64,000 bases of DNA, from the NCBI GenBank assembly GCA_000985875.1, contig CCRI01000019.1, positions 55,756 through 119,755 of the forward strand, read 5' to 3'. Made by a program: the position numbers and the translations under genes. This DNA is from Neorhizobium galegae bv. officinalis (GTDB lineage Bacteria > Pseudomonadota > Alphaproteobacteria > Rhizobiales > Rhizobiaceae). A model generated the notes under the pieces. It was not told the origin of the DNA. It did no database searches and saw nothing but the letters and a program-made list of their open reading frames with translations. Below are positions 35,436 to 44,243 of the stretch, one piece after another; positions within the stretch are counted from its first letter, which is position 1, and each line of letters starts with the position of its first letter.

Positions 35436-36374
35436 ATGCTGCCGCCCCGGCGCTTTCTCCCGTCATTCTCGCTGCTCTCCGCCTTCGAGGCGGCTGCCCG
35501 CACCGGCAGCGTCACGGCAGCGGCAAACGAGCTCGGCCTCACCCAGAGCGCCGTCAGCCGGCAGATCTCGGCGCTGGAAAAACAGCTCGGGGTGGCTTTG
35601 TTCCTGCGCGAGCGGCAGACGATCCGGCTGACACTTGCCGGCGACGGTTATGCCCGCGAGGTGCGCGAAGCGCTCAGGCGTATTTCGCATGCTTCGCTCA
35701 ATCTCAGGGCCAATCCCTCCGGCGGCACGCTCAACCTCGCCATCCTGCCGTTTTTCGGCACGCGCTGGCTGACGCCGCGAATCGGACGTTTTCTCGATGC
35801 CTATCCGGGCATGGTCGTGAACCTGATCACCCGGCTCGAACCGTTCGATTTCCGGTTCGACACGCTGGATGCCGCCATTCATTTCGGCGCTGCCCGCTGG
35901 CCGGGTGCGGCGCTTACCTTTCTCATGGATGAGGAAGTCGTGCCGGCCTGCAGTCCGGAATTCAAACTGCGGCATGATCTTCAGTCCCCGGCCGATGTGC
36001 TTCGGGCGCCGCTGCTGCATCTCAATACGCGGCCGGATGCCTGGGAATTGTGGTTCTCGAAGAATCGGATCGTCTTCGATGCATTGCATGGCATGCTCTT
36101 CGATCAGTTCATCACCATGGTCGAGGCGGCGACCGCCGGCCTCGGTGCCGCGCTGCTGCCGCGGTTCCTGATCGGCCGGGAGCTGGAGCAGGGCCTGCTG
36201 GTGCCGGCCGTGGACGCCGAGAGGATGGAGACTGGCCAATATCATCTCGCCTATCCGCCCGACCGGGCCACCTACCCACCGCTTGCCGCCTTCCGGGACT
36301 GGATTGCCGACGAAATTCATCGCGACGAGAATCGCCAGGATATGCTTGCGAACGGCGGCGGCATCGGCCAATAG
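35436..36374 (+). CDS. LysR family transcriptional regulator (GcvA-like)
   Basis: 312 residues from an ATG with GGAGGA. The N-terminal helix-turn-helix is FEAAARTGSVTAAANELGL followed by TQSAVSRQISALEKQLG; the effector domain follows from ~95. It is divergent from amaA across 98 bases, the classic layout for LysR control of the neighbouring pathway. The effector is probably a lysine-derived intermediate. Confidence 0.88.
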   Translation: MLPPRRFLPSFSLLSAFEAAARTGSVTAAANELGLTQSAVSRQISALEKQLGVALFLRERQTIRLTLAGDGYAREVREALRRISHASLNLRANPSGGTLNLAILPFFGTRWLTPRIGRFLDAYPGMVVNLITRLEPFDFRFDTLDAAIHFGAARWPGAALTFLMDEEVVPACSPEFKLRHDLQSPADVLRAPLLHLNTRPDAWELWFSKNRIVFDALHGMLFDQFITMVEAATAGLGAALLPRFLIGRELEQGLLVPAVDAERMETGQYHLAYPPDRATYPPLAAFRDWIADEIHRDENRQDMLANGGGIGQ

Positions 36375-36427
36375 TCGGACATGTCCATCATGATCGCCAA
36401 GGCGATCCGACCGACGGGAAGACGTCC

Positions 36428-36664
36428 ATGAAACCTATTTTCGTCCAGCTCCGCTGCAAGCCCGGCAAGACCTACGAGGTTGCCGACGCCATCTACAAGA
36501 CCGAGCTTGCTTCCGAACTCTATTCGACCAGCGGCGACTGGGACCTGCTACTGAAGGTCTATATCAAGGACAACGACGAGATCGGCCGCTTCGTGAACGA
36601 GAAGATCGCGTCGATCCCGGGCATCGAACGTTCGCTGACGACGATGACCTTCACTGCGTTCTGA
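36428..36664 (+). CDS. Stand-alone Lrp/AsnC ligand-binding (RAM) domain protein
   Basis: 78 residues (MKPIFVQLRCKPGKTYEVAD through RSLTTMTFTAF) that match the C-terminal effector domain of Lrp/AsnC regulators with no DNA-binding domain. Such proteins bind amino acids and may modulate full-length Lrp proteins by hetero-oligomerisation. It lies 53 bases after the LysR gene and ends in a strong terminator. Confidence 0.85.
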   Translation: MKPIFVQLRCKPGKTYEVADAIYKTELASELYSTSGDWDLLLKVYIKDNDEIGRFVNEKIASIPGIERSLTTMTFTAF

Positions 36665-36671
36665 GCGCAAT

Positions 36672-36698
36672 AAAAAAGCCGCCACAGGGGCGGCTTTT
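36672..36698. terminator. Bidirectional rho-independent terminator
   Basis: An AAAAGCCGCC / GGCGGCTTTT inverted repeat with a short loop and T-runs on both strands serves the Lrp-domain gene on plus and the small minus-strand gene at 36721. Confidence 0.85.
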
Positions 36699-36720
36699 GG
36701 AATTCGAATCTTAAAAAATA

Positions 36721-36918
36721 TCAGACATGCGCCGCCGAGGCGCTGTTGCGCGAGCGGACCAGCTCGCGGATGGCAAGACGCACCTCGTCGGCAGAGCCGA
36801 AACGCTGTTCGTCCAGATCGATGACATGGAATTTCACGGCGATGAACTTCAGCCGGTCCGCGTCAGGAATGACAATACCGACGGGCTCGCCGCCGAATTC
36901 GATTACTTGCTTCTGCAT
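36721..36918 (-). CDS. Conserved-looking small hypothetical protein
   Basis: 65 residues, MQKQVIEFGGEPVGIVIPDA onward, with mixed alpha/beta character and no membrane segment. GGGAG sits upstream of the ATG, and the shared terminator lies just after the stop, both favouring a real gene. I do not recognise a function. The opposite-strand frame over the same bases is arginine-rich and looks like a shadow. Confidence 0.6.
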   Translation of the reverse strand: MQKQVIEFGGEPVGIVIPDADRLKFIAVKFHVIDLDEQRFGSADEVRLAIRELVRSRNSASAAHV

Positions 36919-36993
36919 GGCAGACTCCCGCTTTGGCTGCTTGCGACGCAGCTCTGGCGAATGAAAATTTTCAGGAACGATTGAACTGAAGCG

Positions 36994-37086
36994 TTACATT
37001 CGACAGCACGGAAGGGAGCGACGATCCGTGCCATTCATTTTGAACGCGGCCTCACCAAAGGTGGCGACGCGGACGAATTTAAACAT
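36994..37086 (-). CDS. Possible 30-residue small protein
   Basis: A 31-codon frame (MFKFVRVATFGEAAFKMNG ... SLPCCRM) starts at an ATG eight bases after a strong AAGGGAGAG site. It lies in an otherwise empty stretch between 36919 and 37349. The ribosome site is the only support. Confidence 0.3.
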   Translation of the reverse strand: MFKFVRVATFGEAAFKMNGTDRRSLPCCRM

Positions 37087-37349
37087 GTCACTCTCCCTTC
37101 ATGGTGTTGCGCGAAAATCAGCCAGACTCAGCAGGCCGAACGGAAATCATCTGTAGGCGAATCCCACAGAATGATCAACGAAAATCAGTCTACCTAGAAT
37201 TTTTTTCTGACTGATGACAGTAAGAAGGCCAAATTGTGAAATTTCATTCGCAATTCTGGCCGCCGCCCGTCAGCCCAGAGATAGGTGGCTTTTCCACCCA
37301 AGCAAGGATCGACGATGGAAAATTTCCGGTAAGGACCGGATCGGCCACC

Positions 37350-39995
37350 TCAAATTTCCGAGAGCAGGGCCTCGATCCGATCCGCCAGCCCGTCCGCGCT
37401 TTGGCGGCTGAAGCACAGCGGCGGACGCAGGACGAGGCGTCCGGGGGTGCTGATATCGGCGACAATGCCGGGCCGCAGCCGTTCGCCGAGGTCCGCCGCT
37501 TCGTCGGCGAGATCGATGACGAGCAGCAGCCCGCTTCCCGATATGGCGGAGATCGCGGGAAAACGTTCGGCCAGGCTTTCAAGCCGTGTCTTCAGGTGGC
37601 TTCCGATCTCGCGCGTATTTTCGCGCATTTGCTCTTCCCGGATGACGTCGAGCGCGGCGATGGCGGAGGCCGCCTTGACGGGGCAGATCGCCGGGGGGTG
37701 TTGGTCCGAGGGGAGGTTTGCAGCGATCTCGGGCCGTGTCATGAGAAACGACGGAGCACCGCCGTCCGGCCCGTCGACAAACACGATGTCCGGCGCGAGC
37801 CCCCGGTGCGAAAAGCCCCAGGTATGGTGTCCGAGGCGACCATAACCGGTCCCGGTTTCGTCGACGATCAGCAGGCCGGCCTTCTGCCTAAGTACCGTCA
37901 AAGGCTCGTCCAGGTTGGCGGGCTCGCCATAACCTTTTGCCAGCAATGCGGCGACATCGTTGAGATCGTGGATCATGTCGGTTGCCGTTCCAACGGATGG
38001 AACAGCGAAGAAGTCCGGATCCCGCCGTTCCATCCGCAGCCCCGGCAGGCCGATGATGCCACGCTTGTTGGTATGGCCGCGGGCAAGCCTGAGGGCGAGG
38101 TCCAGCGCTCCCGTGCGGCCAGAGACAAAAAAGACGTGGCTCAGCCCCTCGGGCGCAAGCTCGGTCAGTTGCGCGCGCAGAGCCTCCTCCGCGTCAGACG
38201 GATGGCCTGCGGCGCGGTTGAGGAGGATGGTCTGCCGGTAGGTCGCGGCAGCAAGGCGGGGATGTCCGTAGCCGATCAGCGGCGCCTGGCCGGTAAGATC
38301 GAGCGCGCTGCGGCCCGTCGCATCGAAGAGGTATTCCCTCCAGCCGCGGGCGGGCTGGTCGGGATATCTCGGAGCCGGGGTATTCGCGTCGATACCGAGC
38401 AGCGCCGACGGGGAAGGGCACAATCTCGACCATGTGCCGACCTCGGTCGGCTTGCAGAAGAGCGGCGGCACCAGATCCGGATCGAGGCAGAACCTGAGGC
38501 GCAGGCCACCGACGGAATTATCGGCCCCCGCGATGACGCCAAGCGGGTCGCCCGCAGCGAGTTCGGTATCTTCGGCCAGCACGCATTCGAGGCCTTCGAC
38601 ATGCAGGGTCAGGTCGCGGCCGACAAGGACGAGGCGTGGTCCGGCGGTTTTCAGCGTACCCGCAAAGGGCGCTACGGCCGGCATCCGGGCGGGTATGCAG
38701 GCATCAATGTGAAGCGCGAAACTTTCCGGTTCCTGCTGCGGATCGGTACTGCTTTTCGAAAGCCGGTACTCGCCGTAGCGGGTGCTGGCGCGGCCGGTTT
38801 CCCGGGCAATGTGGGCAAGCAGCTTCCAGTCGTTGTCGGCGTCCGTCCAGTTTCCGCCGTAGAGAAGGGGGCTGGTGACGCTCAGATCCACCAGCCGGAA
38901 AGTCTCCGGGTCGATATCGGGCAGGAGGCGGCCGATCTCCGGCAGCGGTTTTTCCATGCCCGTCGCATCAAGGATGGCCGCAAACACCTGTGCCGGCGCA
39001 ACTGTTGTCGCAGCGTCCAGTACGGCTCGGCGTTTCTCCGCGTCCGCCCTGGCTTGCGGGTCGTCGGGTGACCCTGTCTGACGGCTTTCGGCTTCGGCGG
39101 AGAGAATGCCGGTGCGGGCGACGACCAGCGGCCACAGCGCCTCGAGTTCGTTCAAGGTGAACGGGTAGATCTCGTGATAGGCGCGGACCGCCGGCAGCAG
39201 CGCGAAAGGATCGCCGTCGCGGTCCGCGAGCAGATAGGCGCAGGTATTGGCGAAACCGGCGACCAGCCAGCCGTTGGAAATGCCGGTGAAGTCCGTCACG
39301 CCGGTCGGCAGCCATGCGTCGTTCGTGTCCTCGCCGATGACGGTTTCGCCATCGATGTTCTGGTGCGCCGCGGCGATCCTCAGGCTCGGGCCGAGCGGCT
39401 GGATGCGCCGGAGCGCCGTCACCATCGCCTTGGCGATCACGTCGCGGATTTCCTGGTCGGCGACGGCGGACAGCAGCGTGACCGTCTGCGGGCCGGCCTT
39501 GCGCAGGTCCCCTTCCGGTTCGCGCTGCAGCACCGGATGCTCGAAATCCAGCAGGCTTTTTGCAAGTGCCGCGGAGATCGTCCCGAAGGCTGCGATAGCC
39601 TGGTCCGGCAGCTTCTCGCCACTCGGCGGGGCCGTACCGTCGAGAAAGGTGAGGAGCCGGATGCGCCGGTCTTCGCCGCCGAGCGGCAGGACGAGCGTGT
39701 CGCTTCCATCCTTTGTCACCACCGGCTCGGGAACCCGCGGCCCGTCCGGGCTGCGCAGGATATGGCGCATCAGGGCGTGTTCAGCCTCGATCTCCTCGAG
39801 TGGTCCTTCGGCGGGCGCCACCTTGAGCAGGTAGCGCATGTGGCCGTTGTCGATCAGGAAATAGGGGTTTTGCCGGCCCTCGATCGGGAAAACCTGCCCG
39901 GAAAGCCCGTAATGGTCGCGTAGGACGTCCTCGATCGCTTCGATCGGAAGGTCATTTGCAGGAGGCTCGATGAGTTCTGGCAGTACGTCGGACAT
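37350..39995 (-). CDS. Degenerate kinase / M23-like / class-III aminotransferase multidomain protein
   Basis: 881 residues from an ATG with GGAGAGG upstream. The order is an aminoglycoside-phosphotransferase-like domain (~1-330), a short lipoyl/M23-like region (~370-520), then a class-III aminotransferase-like domain (~545-881). Active relatives combine the same domains and resemble hydroxylysine kinase and phosphohydroxylysine lyase. Here key residues look lost. The kinase HxDxNxxN loop reads HQNIDGETV (~210), the DFGD motif reads DFTG, the aminotransferase lysine segment reads DIVFVDGPDGGAPSF with no Lys (~737), and the YHG loop is missing. The intact frame suggests a retained pseudoenzyme rather than a decaying gene. 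Closeness to amaAB hints at a lysine-related role. Confidence 0.75.
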   Translation of the reverse strand: MSDVLPELIEPPANDLPIEAIEDVLRDHYGLSGQVFPIEGRQNPYFLIDNGHMRYLLKVAPAEGPLEEIEAEHALMRHILRSPDGPRVPEPVVTKDGSDTLVLPLGGEDRRIRLLTFLDGTAPPSGEKLPDQAIAAFGTISAALAKSLLDFEHPVLQREPEGDLRKAGPQTVTLLSAVADQEIRDVIAKAMVTALRRIQPLGPSLRIAAAHQNIDGETVIGEDTNDAWLPTGVTDFTGISNGWLVAGFANTCAYLLADRDGDPFALLPAVRAYHEIYPFTLNELEALWPLVVARTGILSAEAESRQTGSPDDPQARADAEKRRAVLDAATTVAPAQVFAAILDATGMEKPLPEIGRLLPDIDPETFRLVDLSVTSPLLYGGNWTDADNDWKLLAHIARETGRASTRYGEYRLSKSSTDPQQEPESFALHIDACIPARMPAVAPFAGTLKTAGPRLVLVGRDLTLHVEGLECVLAEDTELAAGDPLGVIAGADNSVGGLRLRFCLDPDLVPPLFCKPTEVGTWSRLCPSPSALLGIDANTPAPRYPDQPARGWREYLFDATGRSALDLTGQAPLIGYGHPRLAAATYRQTILLNRAAGHPSDAEEALRAQLTELAPEGLSHVFFVSGRTGALDLALRLARGHTNKRGIIGLPGLRMERRDPDFFAVPSVGTATDMIHDLNDVAALLAKGYGEPANLDEPLTVLRQKAGLLIVDETGTGYGRLGHHTWGFSHRGLAPDIVFVDGPDGGAPSFLMTRPEIAANLPSDQHPPAICPVKAASAIAALDVIREEQMRENTREIGSHLKTRLESLAERFPAISAISGSGLLLVIDLADEAADLGERLRPGIVADISTPGRLVLRPPLCFSRQSADGLADRIEALLSEI

Positions 39996-40080
39996 GAACC
40001 TCTCCGGAAGGGCGCTTCCGAAGAGGATAGAGCGTTAAAAGCCCGCGTCCATAGGCCTTTCTACCGACTTTGGATAAGCC

Positions 40081-40965
40081 TCAGCCCATGCGCTCCGAAG
40101 CGTAGGAGCCGGGGCTCGGCGGGAAGACGACGGTGCGGTTGCCGTTGATGAAGGTGCGGTGGTGGATATGGGCGTGGATGGCGCGTGCCAGGACCTGGCT
40201 TTCGACGTCGCGGCCGAGCGAAACGTAGTCATCGGCGCTCTGGGCATGGGTGATGCGCACCGTGTCCTGCTCAAGGATCGGACCTTCATCCAGATCGGCG
40301 GTGACGTAATGGGCCGTGGCGCCGATCAGCTTCACGCCGCGCGTATAGGCCTGCTTGTAGGGGTTGGCGCCCTTGAAGCTCGGAAGGAAGGAGTGATGGA
40401 TATTGATGATCTTGCCGGACATCTTCTTGCAGAGATTGTCGGACAGGACCTGCATGTAGCGGGCCAGCACGATGAGTTCGGTGCCGCTCTGCTCGACCAG
40501 ATCGAGAAGCTGGGCTTCGGCCTGCGGCTTGTTTTCCTTCGTCACCTTGATGTGGTGGAAAGGAATGTCGTTGTTGACCACAAGCTTCTGGTAGTCGAAA
40601 TGGTTGGAGACGACGCCGACGATGTTGATCGGCAGAGCGCCGATCTTCCAGCGGTAGAGCAGGTCGTTCAGGCAATGGCCGAAGCGCGACACCATCAGCA
40701 GCACCTTCATGCGCTCCGCGGTATCGAAGATCTCCCATTCCATCTCGAACCGGTCGGCGATCGGCTTGAAGCCTTCGAGCAGTGCCGGACGTTCGGCGCC
40801 TTCTTCGGAGAGGAAGCTGACGCGCGTGAAAAACTTGCCCGTGTCGAGGTCATCGAACTGGGATGAGTCGATGATGTTGCAACCCTTTTCCGCCAGAAAG
40901 CCGGAAATCGCGGCGACAATGCCGCGTGTCGTCTTGCAGGATACGGTCAGGACATAGTTGTTCAT
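40081..40965 (-). CDS. purU: Formyltetrahydrofolate deformylase
   Basis: 294 residues from an ATG with GGAGGGAG upstream. The N-terminal ACT domain (YVLTVSCKTTRGIVAAIS) is followed by a formyltransferase fold with the catalytic Asn-His-Asp set (NIHHSFLPSFKGANPY, ATAHYVTADLDEGPIL). It hydrolyses 10-formyl-THF to formate and THF, balancing one-carbon pools and feeding PurT-type reactions. Confidence 0.95.
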   Translation of the reverse strand: MNNYVLTVSCKTTRGIVAAISGFLAEKGCNIIDSSQFDDLDTGKFFTRVSFLSEEGAERPALLEGFKPIADRFEMEWEIFDTAERMKVLLMVSRFGHCLNDLLYRWKIGALPINIVGVVSNHFDYQKLVVNNDIPFHHIKVTKENKPQAEAQLLDLVEQSGTELIVLARYMQVLSDNLCKKMSGKIINIHHSFLPSFKGANPYKQAYTRGVKLIGATAHYVTADLDEGPILEQDTVRITHAQSADDYVSLGRDVESQVLARAIHAHIHHRTFINGNRTVVFPPSPGSYASERMG

Positions 40966-41277
40966 GCAAATTCTCCCTCCTCTGCCATCGGTCGGCCACC
41001 CCGTGTATACATAAAATTGGCGCCGGACAATATCCGGTCCCATTCAGGCCAGAAAAATGCCCGGCGAGGCCCGGTCTTGGTTCTTGAATGTGTACAGCTC
41101 GTCTTGTTTGTCTGTCCAGATGAGCTTCTTACCTGCCGACCTTAAAGCCAGCCACCCAAAATTCCGTTCCTTTTGCGCCGTCGGCGCGCGCATCACCGCC
41201 GCGGAGCCGCTTCGGGCAACGATTCGCATTTGCTAAAGGTTATGGTGGCAGGTTGCGGCTTCGCACTGGAGGAAGAC
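40966..41277. other. Intergenic region purU-GH5
   Basis: About 310 bases with no convincing gene. A 61-codon minus-strand frame at 41044-41229 lacks a ribosome site and has no recognisable features. The stretch probably holds the divergent promoters of purU and the GH5 gene. Confidence 0.5.
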
Positions 41278-42327
41278 TTGAAGCAGAGGTCCCGAAAAAT
41301 CGACCGCGGCGTCTCGCGTTTGCTGGGTGTCCTGGTGTCCGTGGCGGTAGCGGCCGGATCGGCCGAGGCAAAGACCGCCTGCCTGCGCGGTGTCAACTTG
41401 GCCGGCGCCGAGTTCGGCAATCTCGGAGACGAATACGGCAAGGGCTATATCTATCCCACCAGGGAAACGATCGATTATTTTGCCGGCAAGGGCTTCAACA
41501 CGGTACGCCTGCCGTTTCTGTGGGAAAGGCTCCAGCCGCAGCTCTACAAGGGGCTCGAACCCGCAGAGCTCGAGCGGCTGCTTGATACGGTCCGGCTGAT
41601 CCGCGCCGGCGGCATGGCGGTCATTCTCGACCCGCATAATTACGGGCGGTTTCGCGGCCAGCCGATAGGCTCCGAAACGGTGCCGCAAAGTGCCTTTGCG
41701 GATTTCTGGCGCCGGCTCGCCACAGCCGCTGCCGGCATCGACGGGATCGCTTTCGGCCTGATGAACGAGCCCTACGGCATTTCGGCCGAGGACTGGCTTT
41801 CCGCCGCCAACAGCGCGATCGGCGCGATCCGACAGACGGGAGCCGCCAATCTCGTGCTCGTACCGGGCACCGCCTGGACGGGGGCCCATAGCTGGCTTGC
41901 GGGGGATTACGGCACGCCGAATGCGGCGGCCATGCTGGCGATCTCCGACCCGCAGGACAACTATGCCTATGAGGTCCATCAATACCTGGACACGGATTTC
42001 TCCGGGAAAAACACCGAGTGCTCGCGGGCAGCCGACGCCGTGAAGGCGATCGGCGACGTGGCCGGCTGGCTTCGGGAACACGGACAGCGCGGATACCTCG
42101 GAGAACTCGCGGTTCCAGCCACTCCGGATTGCCAGCCCGCACTTGCCGAGATGGTCCGAACGGTGGAGCAGGGCGCCGACGTCTGGCTCGGCTGGTCCTA
42201 TTGGGCGGGCGGCGAATGGTGGCCGGAAAACGAGCCGCTCAACATCCAGCCGACCAAAAGTGGCGACCGGCCGCAGATGCAGGTTCTCTCACGCGTCTTT
42301 TCGGAACAATCCAGCTGCAATCGGTAA
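41278..42327 (+). CDS. Secreted glycoside hydrolase family 5 (cellulase-like)
   Basis: About 349 residues. I prefer a TTG start at 41278 because it follows GGAGGA by five bases and gives a normal signal peptide (KQRSRKIDRG, then a hydrophobic core ending SAEA); an ATG at 41242 would add 12 residues. The GH5 (beta/alpha)8 motifs are RGVNLAGAEFG, FNTVRLPFLWERLQP, the acid/base Glu in FGLMNEPYG and the nucleophile Glu in YLGELAVP. It should cleave beta-1,4-type glucan or mannan outside the cytoplasm. The GH2 mannosidase nearby suggests a mannan-containing or exopolysaccharide substrate. Confidence 0.85.
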   Translation: MKQRSRKIDRGVSRLLGVLVSVAVAAGSAEAKTACLRGVNLAGAEFGNLGDEYGKGYIYPTRETIDYFAGKGFNTVRLPFLWERLQPQLYKGLEPAELERLLDTVRLIRAGGMAVILDPHNYGRFRGQPIGSETVPQSAFADFWRRLATAAAGIDGIAFGLMNEPYGISAEDWLSAANSAIGAIRQTGAANLVLVPGTAWTGAHSWLAGDYGTPNAAAMLAISDPQDNYAYEVHQYLDTDFSGKNTECSRAADAVKAIGDVAGWLREHGQRGYLGELAVPATPDCQPALAEMVRTVEQGADVWLGWSYWAGGEWWPENEPLNIQPTKSGDRPQMQVLSRVFSEQSSCNR

Positions 42328-42410
42328 AATTGCGCCAGATAGTTTAAACGCCTGGAAGCAAGGCCGGACGTATTGCTGGCGCAGTGATCAAAAAACCAGC
42401 CGGCACGACC

Positions 42411-44243
42411 ATGACGGACGCTCGACCTCAATCCCCGGCCGCCGGGGAAACCTCGCCACTGCCTCAACGCTCGGCTTCGCAACCGCTGACGTTCGACGGC
42501 ACCGTCGGGCTCTTCACGCCATCGTCCGCGGGAACCGCGTCGTCCGGCGTGGCCGTGCTGTTTGCCAGCCCCTGGGGACTGGAGGAAATGTGCACGCGCA
42601 AGTTCTGGCGCATCATTTCGGAAAAGCTTGCCGATCGTGGCATTGCCAGCCTGCGGTTCGACTATCCCGGTACCGGCGATGCGCTTGACGGCCTCGACTT
42701 CGAGGGCGGGCTTTCCGTCTGGTCCGACAGCCTCGTCGCCGCTGCCACACATTTGAAGGCGCTTTCCGGCTGCGAGCGGATCGTCCTCGTTTCCCAAGGC
42801 CTGGGGGCCGTCGTTGCGACCAAGGCCGCCGAGAGGCTCGAAGATCTGGCCGCCATCGCCTATATGGCGCCGGTCGTTTCCGGGCGCCTGCATGTTCGCG
42901 AGCTTGCGGTCTGGTCCAGGGTGGTGGACGAAAACCTGGGCCTTGCCGACGAGCAGCGCGACAAGACAGGCGTGTCCATCGCTTCGCACACCCTGCCCGG
43001 CCCGATCGCCGACGAGGTTCGCAAGGTCAATCTGCTCATGATCGATCGGCAGGCCGCGCCGCGCGTTCTGGTCGTCGGGCGGGCCGACCGGCCGGCCGAT
43101 ACGCAATTCGCCGCGCGGCTGCGGGCGCTCGGCGCGGCTGTGACCGAACAGGCTTTCGAAGGTTACGACCAGCTGGTCTCCAACCCGGCGATTGCGAGAT
43201 TGCCGCTCCCGGTGGCGGACAAGCTGGCGGACTGGATCGCTGCGTTACCCGCGGGGACACTCCGTGCGGCACAATGCCCGCCGGTGCAGGCGGAGCCGCT
43301 CGTCGGTGACGGTTTCACCGAAACTCCGGTTCGTTTCGGCCTCGACGACCGGCTGTTCGGGGTCCTCTGCGAGCCGAATCATGGCCGCGCGGGCGCCACG
43401 GTGCTTTTCCTGACATCGGCCTATGACAGGCATGCCGGCTGGGGGCGCTCGACGGTGGCGCTGGCCCGGTCGCTGGCCCGCTCCGGCATTCCTTCGCTGC
43501 GTTTCGATACGGCCAATGCGGGAGATAGCCCGCCGGTGCCGGGCCGGCCGGAGCAGGTCCTTTATCATTCCACCCAAATTGCCGATGTATCGGAGGCGAT
43601 CGACTTTCTCCAAAGCCGCCGCCTGACGCCGGTCGTGACCGCAGGCCGCTGCAGCGGCGCCTATCTCGGCTTCCAGGCCTCGGTCGCCGACCCGCGCATC
43701 GCCGGCAATGTATCCGTCAATCCCGCCGTCTTTCGCTGGTCGCCTGGCCGCTCGGTCGAGGATGCGATCGTCAACGGCACGCGCAGTCTGCAGGACTATC
43801 GCAGGCGTGCCCTGCGCGCGGAAACGTTCAAGCGCCTCATCCGAGGTGAGGTCGATACCATTGTCGCGGCCCGCAATATCGCGAAGGGTCTCGGCAACCG
43901 GGCCAAGCACAAGATCCTGCATGCCTTTCGCGGCTTTTTGCCGGAGGGCCGGGCGATCTACGGCGCTTTCCGCATCCTCCATCGGCGCGGCACCTCCATC
44001 TCGCTGATCTACAGCGAGAACGATCTCGGCCTCGAACAATACGACTTCTATTTCGGCCATGACGGGTCCGGCTTGAGCCGTTTCCCCAATGTCTCGGTGG
44101 AGATCATTCCGGATGCCGACCACAACCTGACGCCGGAGCATGCCCGGGCTGCCTATCTCAAGGCTCTCAGGCAAATGGCCTTCCGTTTTCCGCTGGAAGA
44201 GCTCGCCTACTCAAAAACGCAGGATTCGATCGCCGCCGAGTGA
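42411..44243 (+). CDS. Tandem alpha/beta-hydrolase protein
   Basis: 610 residues from the ATG at 42411 (a GTG lies nine codons upstream). Two alpha/beta-hydrolase domains lie in tandem. The first (~25-285) has DYPGTGDA and LVSQGLGA, so its elbow holds Ser128 but lacks the first Gly of GxSxG. The second (~300-610) has DTANAGDS and GRCSGAYLG, with Cys414 at the nucleophile position, and a candidate catalytic His in DADHNLTPEHA. Cys elbows occur in dienelactone hydrolase-like enzymes and acyltransferases. The 3' end overlaps the convergent GH2 gene by 33 bases. It may transfer or remove acyl groups on a glycan; the substrate is unknown. Confidence 0.75.
   Translation: MTDARPQSPAAGETSPLPQRSASQPLTFDGTVGLFTPSSAGTASSGVAVLFASPWGLEEMCTRKFWRIISEKLADRGIASLRFDYPGTGDALDGLDFEGGLSVWSDSLVAAATHLKALSGCERIVLVSQGLGAVVATKAAERLEDLAAIAYMAPVVSGRLHVRELAVWSRVVDENLGLADEQRDKTGVSIASHTLPGPIADEVRKVNLLMIDRQAAPRVLVVGRADRPADTQFAARLRALGAAVTEQAFEGYDQLVSNPAIARLPLPVADKLADWIAALPAGTLRAAQCPPVQAEPLVGDGFTETPVRFGLDDRLFGVLCEPNHGRAGATVLFLTSAYDRHAGWGRSTVALARSLARSGIPSLRFDTANAGDSPPVPGRPEQVLYHSTQIADVSEAIDFLQSRRLTPVVTAGRCSGAYLGFQASVADPRIAGNVSVNPAVFRWSPGRSVEDAIVNGTRSLQDYRRRALRAETFKRLIRGEVDTIVAARNIAKGLGNRAKHKILHAFRGFLPEGRAIYGAFRILHRRGTSISLIYSENDLGLEQYDFYFGHDGSGLSRFPNVSVEIIPDADHNLTPEHARAAYLKALRQMAFRFPLEELAYSKTQDSIAAE

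Noticed and set aside
36727..36984. Plus-strand frame opposite the 65-residue protein
   Set aside because: It would start within the antisense of a gene with a better ribosome site and terminator.
37228..37262. GGCCAAATTG/CAATTCTGGCC imperfect hairpin as terminator of the 881-residue gene
   Set aside because: The stem has a bulge and only a short T-rich stretch follows; too weak to call.
37236..39071. 611-codon plus-strand frame opposite the 881-residue protein
   Set aside because: Shadow composition; the minus strand has clear domain homology and a ribosome site.
41044..41229. 61-codon minus-strand frame upstream of GH5
   Set aside because: No ribosome site, no family features, and overlaps the likely promoter region.
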